DNA of 64,000 bases from Trachythela sp. YZ-2020 (taxonomy: Eukaryota; Cnidaria; Anthozoa; Malacalcyonacea; Clavulariidae), in the NCBI GenBank assembly GCA_016169945.1, contig JADLSH010000145.1:4153501-4217500 (forward strand). Reading direction: 5' to 3'. Positions within the stretch are counted from its first letter, which is position 1. The number at the start of each line of letters is the position of its first letter. Below, piece by piece: positions 34,601 to 49,600 of the stretch. A model generated the notes under the pieces. The model was not told the DNA's origin and did no database searches. It worked only from the letters and a program-made list of their open reading frames with translations. The translations under genes and the position numbers were made by a program.

Positions 34601-37600
34601 TCTGTCTAACGCCAGACTATTTCACTCATAAAAGGGAATACTCTTGTGTATTAAAGTGCTTATAAACCCAAAATGGGTTTTTACTGATTCGGATAGAACA
34701 TAAAAAGTTAGTTAATAAGTTCTAGATTAGTTTTTGGCTTAGACTTTTAGTTTCGGAGATATACAGGCTCAAAGTCGCTATTTTGGAAAAAAAGTAGCGT
34801 CTTCGGGGGACTGGGTCCCAGGAACGTGTGTATTTAATTTTACTATAAAAACAATTACATTTGGATAAATCATCTTGAAAAGTCGGCTATTTCTTGAGGA
34901 AAAAAACACATTTTTGAACTCAAACACATTTTTGAGTGTGTAAAGTAACCCTTCTAGTGGTTTGCATCGTCAATCGTGGAATATAGACGAAGGAATGGAT
35001 TTAAATGCGATTTCAAAGTCGATCGTGGAGACGACCATGACACTTGATGACAGTAACTTATGTCTATAAATTCTGGGACATAGATGCCTCTTGCTTATAA
35101 AATTCTTTCGAAAGAAGAAATAAATGAACGAATGCAAGGGTTAAAAGTTTGTTGGAATGGAACTTAAACCTTTTACTGCATTTTATAGTCTTCATGCCTT
35201 CATGGACATGGGAATCGGTTGCATTTCATTTCTACACCTGCTTTAAAGTTGGTTCTCACTTTAGCAAGGAAGCTTGTTTCCCTACAAATTTTACATTCAA
35301 ATTTGCCCAAAATTTTGACATTTTCAAGAATAGTAACTGGTTAACTGCAACTGGCCAACCCACAATCTAATGAAATTGGCCCCCATGTATATTCTCACAG
35401 AACCTTTCATAGAAAGATTGGTTGGCAGATTGTCATCTTTGTCCATGTAACTGAAAGATGATCAATACACGGATATCATAAACTGGATATATATATATAT
35501 GGAATTATTGTGACGACACTAAACATTAATTGCCACATAAATAGGCTTAGAATAATATTCATCTTTTGAGAATGTTTTAGTGGGGGAAACATATCTAATG
35601 TAATAAGCCCAGTATGTGATCTGTAAAACTTCATACTTTCTATGACTTCTATTACAGTAGCTTTGCCTGTGTGGGCAGAGCAAACATGCTTCAACTTTGA
35701 CATTAGATGTAAGATGTGTGGTATGAGAGTGATGTATGCTTTACTCATAGTGTACACACATCCAACTTTCTTGGCATGCCCACATAGCTGATTTAAGTAA
35801 CTCGGAAAGGTGCTTCTCTGTGCAGGTAAACCCCTCCCGTACCAGATGTCCTTGCACATTTTAGAAGTGGAATCTCTCGTTCCAGATGGGTAAAGTTCTT
35901 CCATAGTGGGAGTCTGGCTCTTTTCTAGGTAACCCATTACCCAAAAAGCAGCTAAAGTTTAGCCGATCCAATCAAGCGCAGTTAACCCATTAATTGGCAG
36001 TACTCTACCACCGATGAGTAAAATTTGCCAATTAATGGGTTAAGCCAATCCAATCGATCAAGGGGCTGAGCTATTAAAAGTGAACTTGCCCCCAAGAGAC
36101 AATAGAGTCACACTGCAACATATATTGATAAAGATGTTTAATAAATATTTAATTAAAAATGTTAATTCATCTTTCACTGATGGTTCCAGTTTACTTCACT
36201 GATAATCTAGATGAAATCACAAACAAATAGTTTAATGGGCTATACAATGTTGAAGTGTATCTCTATTTAGGAATTTTCTGTTAGCCTCCTAGGTTCTTCA
36301 ACATAGGTGGCTTAGGGACCAAGGCCTAACTGCAGAAATGCCTGATACTCAGGTTAAGGTGGTTCCACTAGTGGGACAGTGCAGCACTTGGTCATCAACT
36401 TTGTGCCAAATACATGTATCAATTAAACATATATCATCAGTATCTCACTGTCATATAAAACATGTGACTTTGACCACATGTGTAGGATAATACAAGACAC
36501 TGAAAGTCCACATATAAAGTAGGTTGAAATCTAAAAGTAGAATGGCCTATTAATTTATATTAGTTAAATACCATAAAGGCATTAAAGTTGTGATAATTTC
36601 CACATTGAAACTCAAACATATATGATATATTATTCTATAACAGCAGTATGTAATCTCTCAGAGGTAGAAGCACTTTGATCGATTTGTGCGTCAACAAACA
36701 ACGTTGTACACCGGACATGTCCGGCGCAGAACCTTTCATCCATACTGGCTTCAATGACATTGTATACTATAAAGCAAATATTATGCACATTTAGGTGACA
36801 TGATTCAACGTTAAATATCCAAAGTTCATACGCGCGAATAGACATCATTGCATTTGTTAAAATCACAGCTTACCTGTATGTTGATTCCTGTCCTATGTTG
36901 GGACAACTGGGTACATTTGTCTTTGTTTATAGGTCGATAACTATGGCCTGTATTTGCCACCAAATGTCTCAGTCGATGAGTTTCGGTGCCCTCTTTTCTA
37001 TCGGTTTAAAGCCGCAATAGGTGATTTATCATCCAAAAAAGGTGTCAGATACCTAGATATATTACTGTTGGTACTTTCTGTGTAAGATCATGCACAAACG
37101 AAACATCGTTTAGACAAAATATGCCAAAAAACACAAGATATCGATATCTTCGCCATATATTTCTTAGTTGTTTATCAAAGTTGGGTTCCTGGGATCCAGG
37201 CCCCTTGGTGATATTTTGGTCGCGCTACTTTTTTTCAGAAAATGGCAAAATTTGCCTGTTTGAGCCTTTATATCTCCGAAACTAAAAGTCTAAGCCAAAA
37301 ACTAATCTAGAACTTACTAACTAACTTTTCATGCCTTATCCGAATCAATAAAAACCCATTTTGGGTTTATAAGCACTTTAATAGTTCAAGAAACCAGAGT
37401 GAGGCAGGGCTCGAAATAGAAAAGTTTTGAACTTCAAAAATTTTCTTCGTTAATTTTAATCATTGATGTATTTGCCCTAGTAAATAATTTTCAAATATCT
37501 TGGTATTGTAAAATATTTCCACTGCCGTTGGCCATTGACAGGCCGCTATTTTCAGTTTTATAAAGTGAAGAAATGCACTAATGAGTTGGTTTCTATAACT

Positions 37601-40600
37601 TTAAAAATTTGGTGATTCAGGCCCAAGAAGTAAAAAATCGAGAACTACTACCTTAACTCATTTTAGAATGCATGAACATTACAACGTTTGAAAACAAAAG
37701 TATTTTAGAGTTTGTTGAACTGAACAGTATACCTTTGGAATTCTACTGGTAAGTACCCGCAGATTTAAATTGTATATTTTGACTTCCCGTTTTGTGAAGC
37801 GATGTGAGGTGGTCAAAATATCAATGAGGGTGAACAGGAATGAGGTCATTTAATATTCAAGTCATTAAAATGCAAGGCACACTCATTTGGTATTCAGGGT
37901 AATTAATGTGAATTGTGATATCACAAGCCAGCTTGGGTATGCTTAGTGATTTGCAATAAAAAGTGGTGCATTTTCACAACAAAAGGTGTTAATCCCCATG
38001 CTATTATATTTGTGTGTAGTTGCATGTGTAAAATACATTGCTTTGACTGTTCTACTGTAAAGAACTTGCTGAACAGATTTGTATATTTCTGTACTCCAAA
38101 GCGTGGTGCGTTTCGCTTCTGTGGCCAAAAACCTAGCTGAGAGTTCTTTGCCCAGAACAAAAATGTTACATAAGATATACAAATTAAAGCTGTTGCTGCT
38201 TTTCGCTGAAGCGGTTGTCTACCTCCCGTTTGCCTTATGCATCAAAAGGACAAAAAAGGGAGTTATGCGAATGCAAAATCGTACTGATTTTGGAGGCAGA
38301 GTATGAGATATATTCATTCGAACGCCGTGCCGGTTGAATGAATGCCTTCACAGCAGAACAGTAAAAGCGTTTTCATATTTTTGCATATTTTTGAATTAAA
38401 ACTAGCCAATCACGCGATCGTAATTTTTAAAATTTTCAAACAATTATAACTGAACAATACAAATGTAAATTTCGGTTATAATTGTTTGAAAATTTAAAAA
38501 ATTACGATCGCGTGATTGGCTAGTTTTAATTTTAAAATATGCAAACGCTGCCTCGGTTCGCCCGTTTAAGCTGTAAATGATCTCATCCCCGCTCACCGTC
38601 ATTGATCTGATGACCATCTCACACCACCTCAGTTAACGTCAAATCACCTCACACCACCCATATATCACCTCACTCCATCTCACACTGCCTCGTACCACCT
38701 CACATAACCTTACATCACCTCCCACCTCACATCACCTCACCATCGCTGCAGAAGTTAGGGAGCAACGGAGCGACGCTACCTCCGTAGTCTAAGGGCTAAC
38801 TCAAAATTCAAAATACGCACTTTTAAACTTCAAAACCTAAGAATTCTGCAGAACAACTCCAGAAACCATGTGGAGCTGGTTATCTAAGCCTAGAGTCACT
38901 GGGTAACTCCAAAACTTATTAATCATGAAGAGATTTGACAGTCAGAATTGAGTCAGCATCTCCAAATTTGTATTTTGTAATGTAGAATTTTAATAAGATG
39001 GACTTGATTACTACAGTCTACAGCCACTACATGGTCTGCGCCATGGCATGCCATTATCTATAGGCATGCACCTCACATCACCTCATACCATCTCACATCA
39101 GATTACTCCGCATCACTTTACCTCACTCCACCTCAAAAATCCGGATAGATCGGTATCTATATTACTCATCTATTGTTTTTACTTTATAGCGTTGATGCTG
39201 TCACATTAATTGTGCATTTGCAATCGATCAAAATTGGTCCGTTAAAGTTTGGAAATAATCCTGAGTGTGTCAGGTTCAGAATCCAGGTACGATATGCTTC
39301 GTATTTTTATTTATTTAGCTTCGCCAACTAGGGCAGGGTCACCACAACAGCATATGCCAAAAACTGTGGGCCCTTTTACCTAACCCACCCTGTCAACTTT
39401 CCCTGTGGGAGGAAACCGGAGTACCCCGAGAAAACCCACGTGTCTATAAGGCAAGCTTATTTTCTTGCTAACCTACCTTGACAGTAACTACATCTCATAT
39501 TCTTGATCCTACAATAATTAGTTTTATACCAGAGTAATATGAAGCAATTTTAGCTTCTTTATTTATTACCTTCGAGTTGAGAACAACCATGGTAAATATA
39601 GCAGTTTAGTTTCTTGTTGTAAGTTTGAAAAAGTCTTGTAATTAATCTTAAATAAAATGATGGCTTTCGTATGTTCTTTATACTACGGATGGATTTACTG
39701 GGGGGGGGGGGTGCAGGAGGGTGCGCACCCCTCCTATGAGCACTTGGTTAAGGGGGTGTGCACGAGGGGTGCCAATTCCCATATCAAATCCAAATTTTGG
39801 ATTTGACAGGGCATTTATCAAACAAGAATATAATATCTTGTCATCTTCTGACCCCCTTGACCATGCAGAGAATCCTCAGTGATGATTCACTCTGCCTCAG
39901 ACGCCGGCCACGCCCTGCTTTGTGACCAGTGTCCGCTTAGCACTCCCCCTATTAAATCGAGCTGCAATCATGGCCAAAAGTTTGTGGAACGCAAGCTAAT
40001 TAATAGGTAAAGGCGCGCGAGTTATAATATTTTCACAGATTTCACGAAAAATGTTGATCTTAGCGTTAATAAATGAGATTGTGTGATGCTTATTCCGAGC
40101 AGAAAACAATCCCAAACAACATTGACTGGGGGGAAGGGGAGGTTTATTATTCAAATTAAGGGTAAAAACATGAAATCGTACTTTACGTTCCACAACATTT
40201 GGCCATGATTGTGGATCCATCCCTGCTTTATACGCGACCATAGCAAGAGTTTCTATGATTGTGTTATAAAGTTAAATCTGTTGTTGACATGACCAACGTT
40301 GGACCACAATTTTTGCTGACATCTTATATACGAGGGTAAACGAACAATCACGAATTTTTCGCCTCGCGGGTCACGAACAATCACGAATTGCACACGCCAG
40401 ATGACGCGTGCGACACTTACTGACAAAATGGCGGCGATTGCTGACGCAATGCCACGCCATCTTATTGCTAGGATACAGCTCTTTTGTTTTATTCGCTGAC
40501 TGAAAACAATATATGTGGCCATGAATGGCCACAATTTATGAATTGAAAGCGGCAAGTTTGACCCAAAAATTTTTCCAAAAAATGTACAGAAAGTATTTTT

Positions 40601-43600
40601 TGCTGAACGTCTTGCACAGTTAACTTGCTTTTTAGTGGAAATTTTCCCAAAAACGAGCCCTCGAAGTTTCGGCAAGCAAAACTTGGGTTGGTTGCCAGTA
40701 GCTGAGAGAAGACAATTTGAAATGCTTAAATATGTATTTAAAGCTATGTATTTTGATAATTGGCCTGATTATATCAAAGTAGATCAGTATATACCAGGAC
40801 GAACTCTACGGTCATCATCGCAGACACAACTGGTAGTACCAACGGAAAATGGCACATTTCAGGACAGCGCTGCGGCTATATTTAACTCCCTTCCTGAATG
40901 TTTGCGAGATTGCAAAGATTTCAACATTTTTAAGGCATCTGTAAAAGTGTATCTTAATGATTTGGCACTTGAGAGATGTGGAAACTGACTGTGAATAACA
41001 ATGTACTGACTGTGAATAACAATGTTTTGTAATATATTATAACTGTTTTGTATAATATGTACTGTTTATGCATATATATAGTTTATTCCTCATAATTATT
41101 CATTGTAAATAAGACATATTAAAGTACTTGTTAATGTTATTGTAGATTAGTTTAGATTAGTGTTTAGTGATAGAAGAGCCAATATGATTTGGAATCACTA
41201 ATAAATCATTATTATTATTATTATTATTAACTGTGATAAATCAATGTTTCAACGTAAACTTAGAGAAATGGAAGTTGGTATATATTGTTGCCTGATGTTT
41301 TTTCTTAGGTAGGTGGAACATTGACAGCAAATAGTGTTACTGAAATATTGAAAATGGGCATGACCGAACATGGTCCTCGGCAACATAAACGTGATATTTA
41401 ACTTGAAAGTATATCTGAATAAGACTGTATACCAACCTGAATGATATAAAGATGAAATATTACGTAGGATTGTTGTTTTTTGGCCTTTAAAAGTTCGAAC
41501 TTTTACCCCGCACCAAACACACACTCTGTTGCCCTGTCTTTTCGCTGATCTTTTTTACAAAATTGTTTGTAAGAATACAAGTTAGCAGTCCACTTAAGGT
41601 TAATAAAACGAAATAGCACAAATATTCTTCATTTCGATAACTTTTCATGCGTTATAAGCATTCGTTACTGCCCTTTTTTACTAAAAATATCCGAAAATGT
41701 TTCTCTTGTTTTCACGTACATCCAGTGACTTTTCCCAGTTAGTGGCTTAATATTGCGTCATTGCTCACGTTTTATGGCGTGGAACTGGCGTGGACAGTGA
41801 ACTGGGCGTGGATACACTTACTGGCAAAATGGCGGCTCACTCATGCGTATAAAAAATCTTGGATTGGCTGAGTAAGACATCTGGTTAGATCCTTAATCTG
41901 TGACCCAGCTCCAGTAAAAATAGATAGAGCAATCAGTCCAGATCAATAGGGAACGAAATTACCCAGCACAAGTTGTTTCATGATGAACCTTACCTTAATG
42001 CAAATATAAAATACAAAATCAGATTCTTGCAGTTTATTGAAATAACCGTGATGATGAATCTTGTTGTATTCTTATAGCTCAAGTTTCACAATGAGCATAA
42101 CTCAGGAAAATTTCAGTCTGAAATGCATGTAACACAGAAGTATATGGACTGCAATGTTAACGGAAGTATGACAGGTAATTTATCTATATTTTGGAATTTA
42201 ACTACGCTCGATTTTGTGTGCAATATTTTGAAAATATATCGGAAAATTTTGTGATGAAGATCATACAGGCGTTTACGGTTCGAACGTTTGCAAATTAACA
42301 TGGTTTTTCCAATCTCGTCCGAGGACTTTCTGGTGGGGGCGCGACGGGACGAAGTTGGCTGTTTCTTAAACCATATTACATTTATAGACCCTTTTAAAGT
42401 GGTCGTTTTGCAAATATTATGTAAGCTCGTGTTTCTATGAAGGTATAAGAAGACGACTAGACTGGCTCAAAACTAGCTTGCATCATGTTGCATGAATGAG
42501 GCAGCAACACTGTCCACCCCAGTTACTCGCACTCATGCATTAGCTGGGAGTAACAGTAACGAATTCGCAGTATATCGGATCCGGCTTTCTCACTTTCAAG
42601 AACATGTTCAACTCATATGCAGGTCATATAATGGATTGCTATTACTCAGTGATAAGAGGAATGGGAAATTGTGCGACTCGTAATCGATGCCTATTCTTCT
42701 TGTGATGTTTTACAGATGAACTGCGTTCCGGTCAAGTGATATATGATATATTTGTCATTGTGGTCTGTTTCTGGTCCCTCGTCCTCACTACACGTTCTCT
42801 TTACAGAAATTTCAAACTTGCAAAGGTATGAAAGCTTTTAGGGATGGGTTGTGAGCTCAGCTGCCGGGGGAGGTGCAAATCCAGTTTATTAAATCCTTCG
42901 TTTTTTGGCCTTAAGAATTCCACTCGTTTTTAAAAAATTAATAATTATGAAAATATAATAAATATAAAATTATGACAGTGACACTGAATGCACTAACTCG
43001 GAGCTTGGACCATGCCCAGGGCTGTTAACTCAGAATACTGCCATAGCTCCTTCAGGAATGATGCCCCTGCCTGAGTCGACAGTTCCACCCTGCTTTATCA
43101 CCACCGCCCAGTCAGAACCCCCGGCTGGTTCTTTATGTAGCCCTACACGAGTTATGTCTGTGATTATATATAGGATTAGGATTGGGATTAGGGTGGGGGT
43201 TGGGGGTTGGGGTTAAATTATACATTTCATGTAGGGCTACATAAAAAGCCTTCCGAACCCCTCTTTACCCCTATCATATCACTCTTGATCTGGTTTCTTC
43301 TACTGCCTTTGGTATTAATCTAGTTTATTGTTTTCATTAAAACATTTTCCTTTATTCTTCGTCAAGTTGACGTTCAAGTTTTTCAAAGTTCACAAGAAGG
43401 AAAAATTATCAATCATATCTGATGGGTTGGAACTGGTGAATGCTTGGTTTATAATTATTTTATTCGCGGATATTTTGACCATTGTTGGTTCTGTTATCAA
43501 GATTTATATTGATATGAAAAACTTAAAGGTACTGTGTGTTGTTGATCTATACTAAGAAATGAAAGTGCGTTGTCACGATGCATACTATGACACATTGTAG

Positions 43601-46600
43601 GGCTTCCATATTGATCGTACAGCAAAACATGAACCTATACTGTTGTGTTATTATAACATGGATTTCTCTTTCAGGAAACACATTTCTATGATGTTTGCAG
43701 TCTTTGCCTTGGTATTTCTGTTCTGTTTATTTGGATTGGTATTCTACGATATGTGGGATTTCTGAAGAAATATAATGTAATGTTTTATTGGTGACATTAC
43801 AGTACACCTTAGTTACATCACATTCTATCATCTGACTTCATCGCTGATTTGAAATACTCTGACTGGTCTATCTTATCTGTTGAATGATAGATGCAATTCA
43901 GTCCTAACTGATTGCAGAGATACACCCGACACTATCCTTACGTGGTCGTGACAGCCACGAGATCCAATTCCAATAGCAAAATAATTGCAGTCGAAGTACA
44001 TTTCTAATCATTTTTTCATATCTATAGATAAATTTTATGTGATTGTCTAATCTGTATTTTAGGTATTGTTAATCACAATCGAAGCAGCTATGCCAAGTGT
44101 TCTAAGATTTCTAACTTGTGCAGGAATTATATATTTTGGTTTCTTGTTTTGTGGCTGGATTGTTATTGGACCGTATCATCCCAAGGTGAGATGTTAATAT
44201 ATTCAATGGTTTTATGGAGTTTTTAGGCGAGACCATGTGTTGATTTGTGATGAATTCCGTGTATAAATACGGCATTTGTTATCCGAGTATACAGCTTCAA
44301 TTCTGGACAAAACGATTTGCAAAATAACTAGGTTCGTTGCTTAAAAAATACATTTATACGTACCCTTTTTCTGATCCAGCGCCCCAATATCAATGTTTTC
44401 TTCCTTGTCTGGCCTTATAAACAACTAACATTGATAATGGGGAAAAGGGACGCTCTCGATAATGTTTGAGTTTTTTTTTCCACTTTCGCCAATTATGTAT
44501 GTTCAGGATAATTATGGCTTTGTTTTAAAATCTCTATATATTCCTTGTAATATTCAGTACAGAGTCATAATTTCAAATCTCTGTCATTGCAATTGTGGTG
44601 GACGGCTAACATCAAACTTCAGTTGCCTAATAGACATAAATAAGCTCGTTTCTGAGAATTGCTTCTTTGCATTAGCTGCCCTTCAAAATAACGCGAGTTC
44701 AGCTCAACTAGTGCTCAGACATGCATCGAACTGTATGTCATTATTTCAATATTCATTTTGTTTCAGTTCACATCACTTTCCGAAGTGTCGGAATGTTTAT
44801 TTTCTCTCATCAATGGCGATGATATGTTTCCAACATTCCATGAGATGCCGAAGTATAATTATCAGTTATGGATTTTCAGCAAGATTTATCTTTACATATT
44901 TATATCACTTTTCATCTATATTGTTCTCAGTTTGTTTATTGGTATCATCAGTGATACGTATGAAAGATTGCAGGTATGTTTTACAATTATATTGGATAGC
45001 TCTATCAGTTCTAAAATGTTCCCCAAGTCGTCAAGAAAGGGCCATCTTTTATTGATCGAACTGGAAACACTCTCCAGATGCTTCTGGTAAAACATACAAT
45101 GGCACGTACACTACCACTGTGTCAACAACGCTTCCCTCAAACTAATCAATAAGCAAATAGATGCACGAAAATGCTCATTTAAGTTGGCCCAATACAGTTT
45201 TCTATAAAATGGAAAATTCATGATTTAGATCCGTAACAAGTATTACTTGTTAAAAAACAAAAAGTATCTTACTGATGCAAAACAACATCTGAAGGGTTTG
45301 AATTTTTTCATAAAAGTTACGCAACTGCCGTCGCAAATGTCGTGTTCGAGTTAAATTACTTTAAAGCCAAAATATCCGCCATCTTGAAACGTCATTGTTG
45401 CCATAGTTGCGTAACTTTTGTGAAAAAATTCAAACCCTTCAGATGTTGTTTTACATCAGTAAGATACTTTTTGTTTTTTAACAAGTAATACTTGTCCAAA
45501 AATTCGGATCTAAATCGTGAATTTCCCATTTTATAAAAAACTGTATTGAGCCACCTTAAGGTGGTCTGCCACTCAAAATTTAAGAAGTTTTAGTTTTGAT
45601 TTAATTCATAGTTTTTTGGTACCAATAGAAAGATAAAATATCACTGAGTCTAACTATGTTTTCAATTGATATGTTGTTGCCATGGTTACCATGTTGCGGA
45701 CCACCAACTGAGAAAGTCGGCAACGTATTGTGCAAAAGATAACTTTAGAACCAATGGTCCTAAATTTTCCAAAAAAAGCTTAAAATGTTCAGCAAAGGCT
45801 GCTCTTTGTTCTGAACCACAAAAATGCAAATATATTTTATGAGAAATGGAAATATATTTACTCTTCCTCATAAATGGATAATTTTGGCCTGAGGCTAACA
45901 ACGACATGTCAATCAATATCTATGTTATAAAACATTTTGTTATTTGTTTTTGGTTCAGGACATGAAACAATATAAGGATAAGTGTTTGTGGAAGTTTCAA
46001 ATGATTCCTACCAATATTTCTTGAGATATCCTTTCCAGACTATTGCAGATTAGTCGGCCGGCCAAGATATCAAAAAGTGCCTCTAAAAACGTTTGATGGC
46101 AACTTCGTGTTAGAAGCTGGCAACAAACATATTCATACTCAGATAGATGTAGAGAAAAAGGTTTGAGTTGTTGCCAAGCCGAAAAATGAATTTTTAAGTG
46201 AAAAATAGAGTGTTTTTAGGCCGCCTTCCCGCGATGTCGCGGTAACTAGACTTCAAACGATTGCCGAAAATTACGTTGCTATGCTACAAGTTTCTTTACT
46301 CTGATTGGTCATCAATAACGCTCGCCTAATTAGTCGACCAATGAGCGAACGTAAACGCGTGTGCATTTCCGGTTTTTGTATTCACAATGTAAACAAACTG
46401 AGAAGACCGAGGAAGAAACTTGAAAAACCTTACGATTTCAGCGATATTTAGGTAAGGTTTTTCGTGTTAAAGCCATATATATTCCGTAAACATATTGTAC
46501 TTTGTTCAGTGACACTGATTTGACCCTTGTGTGTCAAATTTATTTTATTCTTGTGCCAAAATTCTTCATACTTCTTCTGACCTTAATATTTAGTTAGATT

Positions 46601-49600
46601 CTACTTGTCTAGTACTTGCCTTTATAGGATATTTGAGTGTTCGTAGTTGTCTAGATTAATAAATACAATCTAATTCACGGATTACAGCTTATAGAAAATA
46701 TACACAACTGATATATTTTGCCGTAATCTTCGTGCGATTATATATTAAGAAACGCACATAATTCAAGGCTATGTATTTCATATTTTCATTTGCCATATAA
46801 AATCTATAAAGCAACTTGGAGTAAACTAGACTTGGCCAGTGTTACTCTATAATTTTGAGGAAAACAACTATTAACAGGCTAATTTGAACTAAAAACTGGC
46901 TTTATAAAAGTCTATACAAGACTGTAAAAAAACCCCCGATATAAATTGACAGGAGCAGGTCATTGGCATTACCATGCAAGCATGCACAGTGATTATTATT
47001 CTAGTATGTTGTGCTAAAACAGATTGGAAAATATGATATTTTGTTGACCTAACTCTTAAACATGACATAGACGGAATCTTTATATTACAAAATTTAGACA
47101 GAATAAAGTCACAAACGAATTCAACCCTACTAAACTCACAAATAAATTGTATTGACTTCATGTGAATGTTTGCAAAAGAAACGCCGATTCTATTGCTGCA
47201 AATGTCTACCAAATCTTAGTTAATGTTTGACCATACTAACATCGATAAATATATTATAATTTAGCATTTATTTTTGTAAATTTTCAGCACTCAATATTAT
47301 AATTTGATTCTGGCTGTATTAAACATTGAAAAATACTTGACAAAATAGTCAAAGTATTGGCACAACAATAAAATAAATTTGACACACTATGGCCAAGTCA
47401 GTGTCGCTGAATGAAGTACAATATGTTTATGACGTGTATATGGCTTTAACATGAAAAAAAAACACCTAAATATCGCTGAAATCGTAAAATTTTGCAAGTT
47501 ATTCCCTCGATCTTCGCAGTTTGTTTATGTCGTGAATACAAAAACCCGGAAGTGCACACACTTTTACGTTCACTCATTGGTCGACTAATTAAGCGAACGT
47601 TATTGATGACCAATCAGAGCAAAGAAACTTGTAGCGTAGCAACGTAATTTTCGGCAATCGTTTGAAGTTTAGTTGCAGCGACGTTGCGGGAAGGCGGCTT
47701 AAAAACTCTCGATTTTTCACTTAAAAATTCATTTTTCGGCTTGGCAACAACTCAAACCTTTTTCTCTACATCTGTCTGAGTATGAATATGTTTGTTGCCA
47801 GCTTCTAACACGAAGTTGCCATCAACTTGCACCGTTCGATAGCTTGGCCGGCCGACTAGATAGGCCACTATACTGAATTGCGGCAAATCAAGTTACATAT
47901 GTTAAAATTGGAGTACCACGAAATCTTACTTCTCCTTCACAACAGGTCTGGCTAAACTTTTCTCATGCTTAATATAATGCACGGATAATTTAAGGTCAAG
48001 GTGAAGGTCAGGTCAAGGTAAGGTCAAATCTGCGAAGGTCATTATTTTGGCAAAATTTCCTATTTCTTGAGTGGAAGACCACCTTAAGCTAGCGTGAGAT
48101 TCGAGGTAATTTGATAAAAAACCTCATCTTTATGTTTCTGATCATTTTATTTAGAATGGTCAAGACATGCGGATATGCTCAAACATGCGGAGATTTATTC
48201 ATGGACCTGAATGTCCTTGCTTCACTCGCTCTGAAATGATTGGTTCATCTGAAGGACCACGTGTCAGACTTGATAGTGATACGCCCGAAACTCCCAGGAA
48301 TACTTAAATGTACCTACTGTATACAAGGTTTAAAATTTGCATGGGGAACGTAAAATCTTTTCATCCATAATATAATTACCTTTAATATTAAAGAATTAGA
48401 CCGTAATTACTTCATTATTTATCAAAGCGAAGATCCAAGGTCAAATTTGATTAATCATTAATGTGTTTTCCTTTACAGTTGAAGTACTTCTACCATAAGT
48501 AATGAATATAATATATCTATATATAAAGTGTGTATTTTTATTAATTAAAATTAATTGTGTCGGTTGTATAGAGTATGAAGGTTTTTGTAGATGGAAATTT
48601 CGAGCGAAAATGATATACATATTTTGAGGCCTAACCAGGAGCTGTTGCGATAGAACTGAATGTTGAAGGGTTTTTGTAGATGGAAATTTCGAGTATTGCT
48701 TTTATTGCAGTATATAGTATAGTGTTTATCACAGGACGCCATGACGGGTTAAATTATTCAGGTTTTTGTGATCATGAAATCATCGAGTTGAAAATTGGAC
48801 TGACCACATCGAATAATGTTACGGAATTGCATGTTTTCTCGGTAAACCTTAAATCTTAGGATTCAAAGATTCAGTCTTCGTATTCAAGGATTCAATCTTA
48901 TATTCAATGAATCAATCTTAGTATTGAAGGATTCAATCATAGGATTCAATGATTCAGTCTTAGGATTCAATGAAGTCTTCGATTCAATGGTTCATTCTTA
49001 GGGTTCAATGATTCAATCTTAGGATTCAATGATGCAGTCTTAGGATTAAACTATTCGTTTTTAGGATTCGATTATTCATTCTTAGGATACAATGATTCAT
49101 TCTTAGGATTCAATGATTCATTCTTAGGATTCAATCTTAGGATTCCATGATTCAGTCTGAGGATTCAATGATTCATTCTTAAGATTCAATGATTTAGTCT
49201 TAGGATTCGATTATTCATTTTTAGGATTCAATGATTCATTCTTAAGATTCAATGATTCAATCTTAGGATTCAATTATTCATTCTTAGGATTCAATGATTC
49301 ATTCTTAGGATTCAATGATTCAGTCTTAGGATTCAATGATTCAATCTTAGGATTCAATGATTCAATCTTAGGATTCAATGCATATGATTCAGTCTTAGGA
49401 TTCAATGATTCATGAACCTTAAGATTCAATGATTCAGTCAAGGGATTCAATGATTCAATCTTGGGATTCAAAGATACGTCAAAGTACCTCACTACACCAG
49501 GAATCAAATCCAACCGCAAACCGGCGTAAAAATGATATAAAAATCAAGATTTTGTAATAATGAAAATTTATAGATAGCCTTAATCGTAGGATTTGTTCTG

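Noticed and set aside
40253..40675. 140-residue minus-strand frame
   Set aside because: No recognisable domain, contains translated copies of a short repeat (KFVIVR/QFVIVR), and sits in an intron beside a LINE end.
43181..43215. Telomere-like GGATTAGG/GGGATTAGGG tract
   Set aside because: Too short and irregular; it is the loop of a foldback repeat inside a trpml intron.
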